From Pseudomonas syringae (lineage in GTDB: Bacteria > Pseudomonadota > Gammaproteobacteria > Pseudomonadales > Pseudomonadaceae): a stretch of 64,000 nt of DNA. Numbering within the stretch: the first letter of the stretch is position 1; every line of letters begins with the position of its first letter. A program made the position numbers and the translations under genes. The DNA lies in assembly GCF_021606685.1 (NCBI RefSeq), contig NZ_WKCB01000002.1, positions 124,001-188,000 on the forward strand, in the 5' to 3' direction. Below, piece by piece: positions 63,801 through 64,000 of this stretch. Under the pieces are notes generated by a model. It worked only from the letters and a program-made list of their open reading frames with translations. It was not told the origin of the DNA and did no database searches.

Positions 63801-64000
63801 AGGTAATCGACCATGCCCGGCTGCTTTTTCAACAGGTAATTGAACAGCCGTGCCTCGCGAAAGCTGATGCCATCGGGGGCATGCGGGGTGTAGAGCATCA
63901 CGGGGTTGTCCGCGTGGGTGAACAGCCAGGCGCCGATGACCCAATCGCCATCGATCATCAGGCGATGAATGGCGTAGCGGTTGCGGGTCTGCACCGAGGT
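60869..64000 (-). CDS. Large toxin-like protein with tandem TIKI/ChaN-like domains (N-terminus beyond window)
   Basis: More than 1040 residues are visible. No stop or plausible ribosome site is seen at the right edge, so the start lies outside. The N-terminal part matches the DUF6543/membrane-targeted toxin region (LYTPHAPDG, FREARLF) and includes a hydrophobic stretch near ILWTCIEWVAAVA. Two similar domains follow. Copy 1 (about 62710-62300) reads VGALPGS and LYLEYLPGD. Copy 2 (about 61750-61250) reads IGEGHGHEA, LYVEHL and GSAHTN, the motif set of TIKI/EreA/ChaN/PMT-C2 folds. It is followed by no immunity gene on this side. Enzymatic activity is inferred. Confidence 0.8.
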   Translation of the reverse strand, partial: TSVQTRNRYAIHRLMIDGDWVIGAWLFTHADNPVMLYTPHAPDGISFREARLFNYLLKKQPGMVDYLAERVGVQSRTRVRNFLEDARRNLPEQLDETSVSPARYDITRGVAPVTDMRQALYNMKLQRRIDDVKATTVSRTQMITGILWTCIEWVAAVATAPFPVLSLSVGLLLAFKDAMLAWHAYNQGDTSAAFEHFLGYLFNSAGALFTDLRPALRSLSPVAKPLRLSAADTGQRRTMQLINQLEAASPTPHGMQPVIFDGQALWAPTTPDALGRYLLHRVDPASGNLVSTARLAEPDAQGVWVRSGLAGGAPKYETVPQTPGPLVDYGVPAKHWRDVESILDPQMKSNLVESAKVMQLPQEIPLENTVLHLRKARGAYQEQVSRLATDAQAFYQAFVPLPAVTSVPAVEASASFAQLLGSEAFSGNKHLIVGALPGSIAGKQVLIDNLDTLIQRGFKTLYLEYLPGDVFSKKLEKLNSGQSWRHIQLHLKTVDKAMGFASNAPYSYLALVSKAREKGLTIKALDVSTSYQLDSALILGDTPPTTPRNNRLRNFYSHKAIQADTADTPQERWVALVEPSRLRTFEQTPGMADLHDAVALRIEDVGTDQPVGIRIDTPGSIPGDAQAKGDYLMTLPTAYKAAELAPPPVSAPTAVVEHFSEFDIAPAFIDDIGQLAQEPHGLDSSFGLLTKSRKPAYDSFIDTRSRLNTSAKTFFTDYVPPARPTLPVVTATTTPQAFIQQVSESRLSGLLIGEGHGHEASKEFLRTQMKTLKEAGFKTLYVEHLLTDMHQAELDLFHRTQRMPDRLKAYLNSQDQGHMRGYSGPDTYTQVVQAANKYGIRVRALDCAASYHLKGPSSTKLSRNQIFSYFATRVIEADQAAQGPHKWIAFVGSAHTNNNDGVPGLAEMLGAVSLNVRDSTPALARGIHQGYWESDFDSLTSVAMRSDFKLEVGKAGYPTPIAFVPVDRAKLTRPGDYLIERPSRAETRLVHRSSTGEIVTTPIQVDDNGMFFIDRWGKKEKRYKQLFPLFKMLEAEVKLTPAK

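Noticed and set aside
60869..63994. Start of the toxin gene at 63994
   Set aside because: That codon is a GTG close to the window edge without a ribosome site, and the frame stays open to position 64000, so the true start is outside.

Overview
The window reads as a chromosomal segment of a Pseudomonas of the fluorescens group. Supporting this are the gene order (queA-tgt-yajC-secD-secF, iscR-to-iscX followed by ndk-rlmN-pilW-rodZ-ispG-hisS-yfgM-bamB-der, guaB-guaA, purL), GC-rich codon use, and the many REP palindromes of the GTGGGAG/GGGCTTGCCCC type. No insertion sequence, integrase, phage module, CRISPR array or rRNA operon is visible. One tRNA, tRNA-Leu(CAA), lies on the minus strand near 17.6 kb.

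Layout. 1-1.5 kb (minus): a red-light sensing cluster, with the start of a bacteriophytochrome, its heme oxygenase and a single-domain response regulator. 1.7-9 kb: a class I cytochrome c, then a tightly packed minus-strand run (PepSY protein, cytochrome b561, sialidase-like protein, small membrane protein, LtaS-like sulfatase), divergent from a QseBC/PmrAB-like two-component system; a one-turn direct repeat lies between the two. 9.4-13.3 kb: accessory genes, including a lipoprotein, a bacteriocin with a colicin E3-type rRNase domain plus its immunity gene, a PH-domain protein and a LysE exporter. 13.5-17.5 kb: a FecI-FecR-TonB receptor iron-signalling set.

17.5-43.9 kb is core genome: queuosine biosynthesis and Sec accessory proteins, suhB, trmJ, cysE, the complete isc Fe-S operon behind an IscR box, ndk, rlmN, pilW, rodZ, ispG, hisS, yfgM, bamB, der, and an overlapping aminotransferase/omega-amidase pair. 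44-56.3 kb: leuA with a candidate leader peptide, an M23 peptidase with xseA, a LysR/TauE divergent pair, a conserved zinc-ribbon protein, guaB-guaA, a DUF1120 protein and mltF. 56.6-64 kb: purL, a small YqfO-like gene, and a large toxin-like protein that runs off the right edge.

The least ordinary material is: the envelope operon with its divergent two-component system; the compact rRNase bacteriocin; the toxin with two tandem TIKI/ChaN-like domains, of which the first looks catalytically dead; a 17-bp element shared by the fecI and receptor promoters; and the leuA leader ORF. All functional calls rest on motif recognition by eye; no database search was run.
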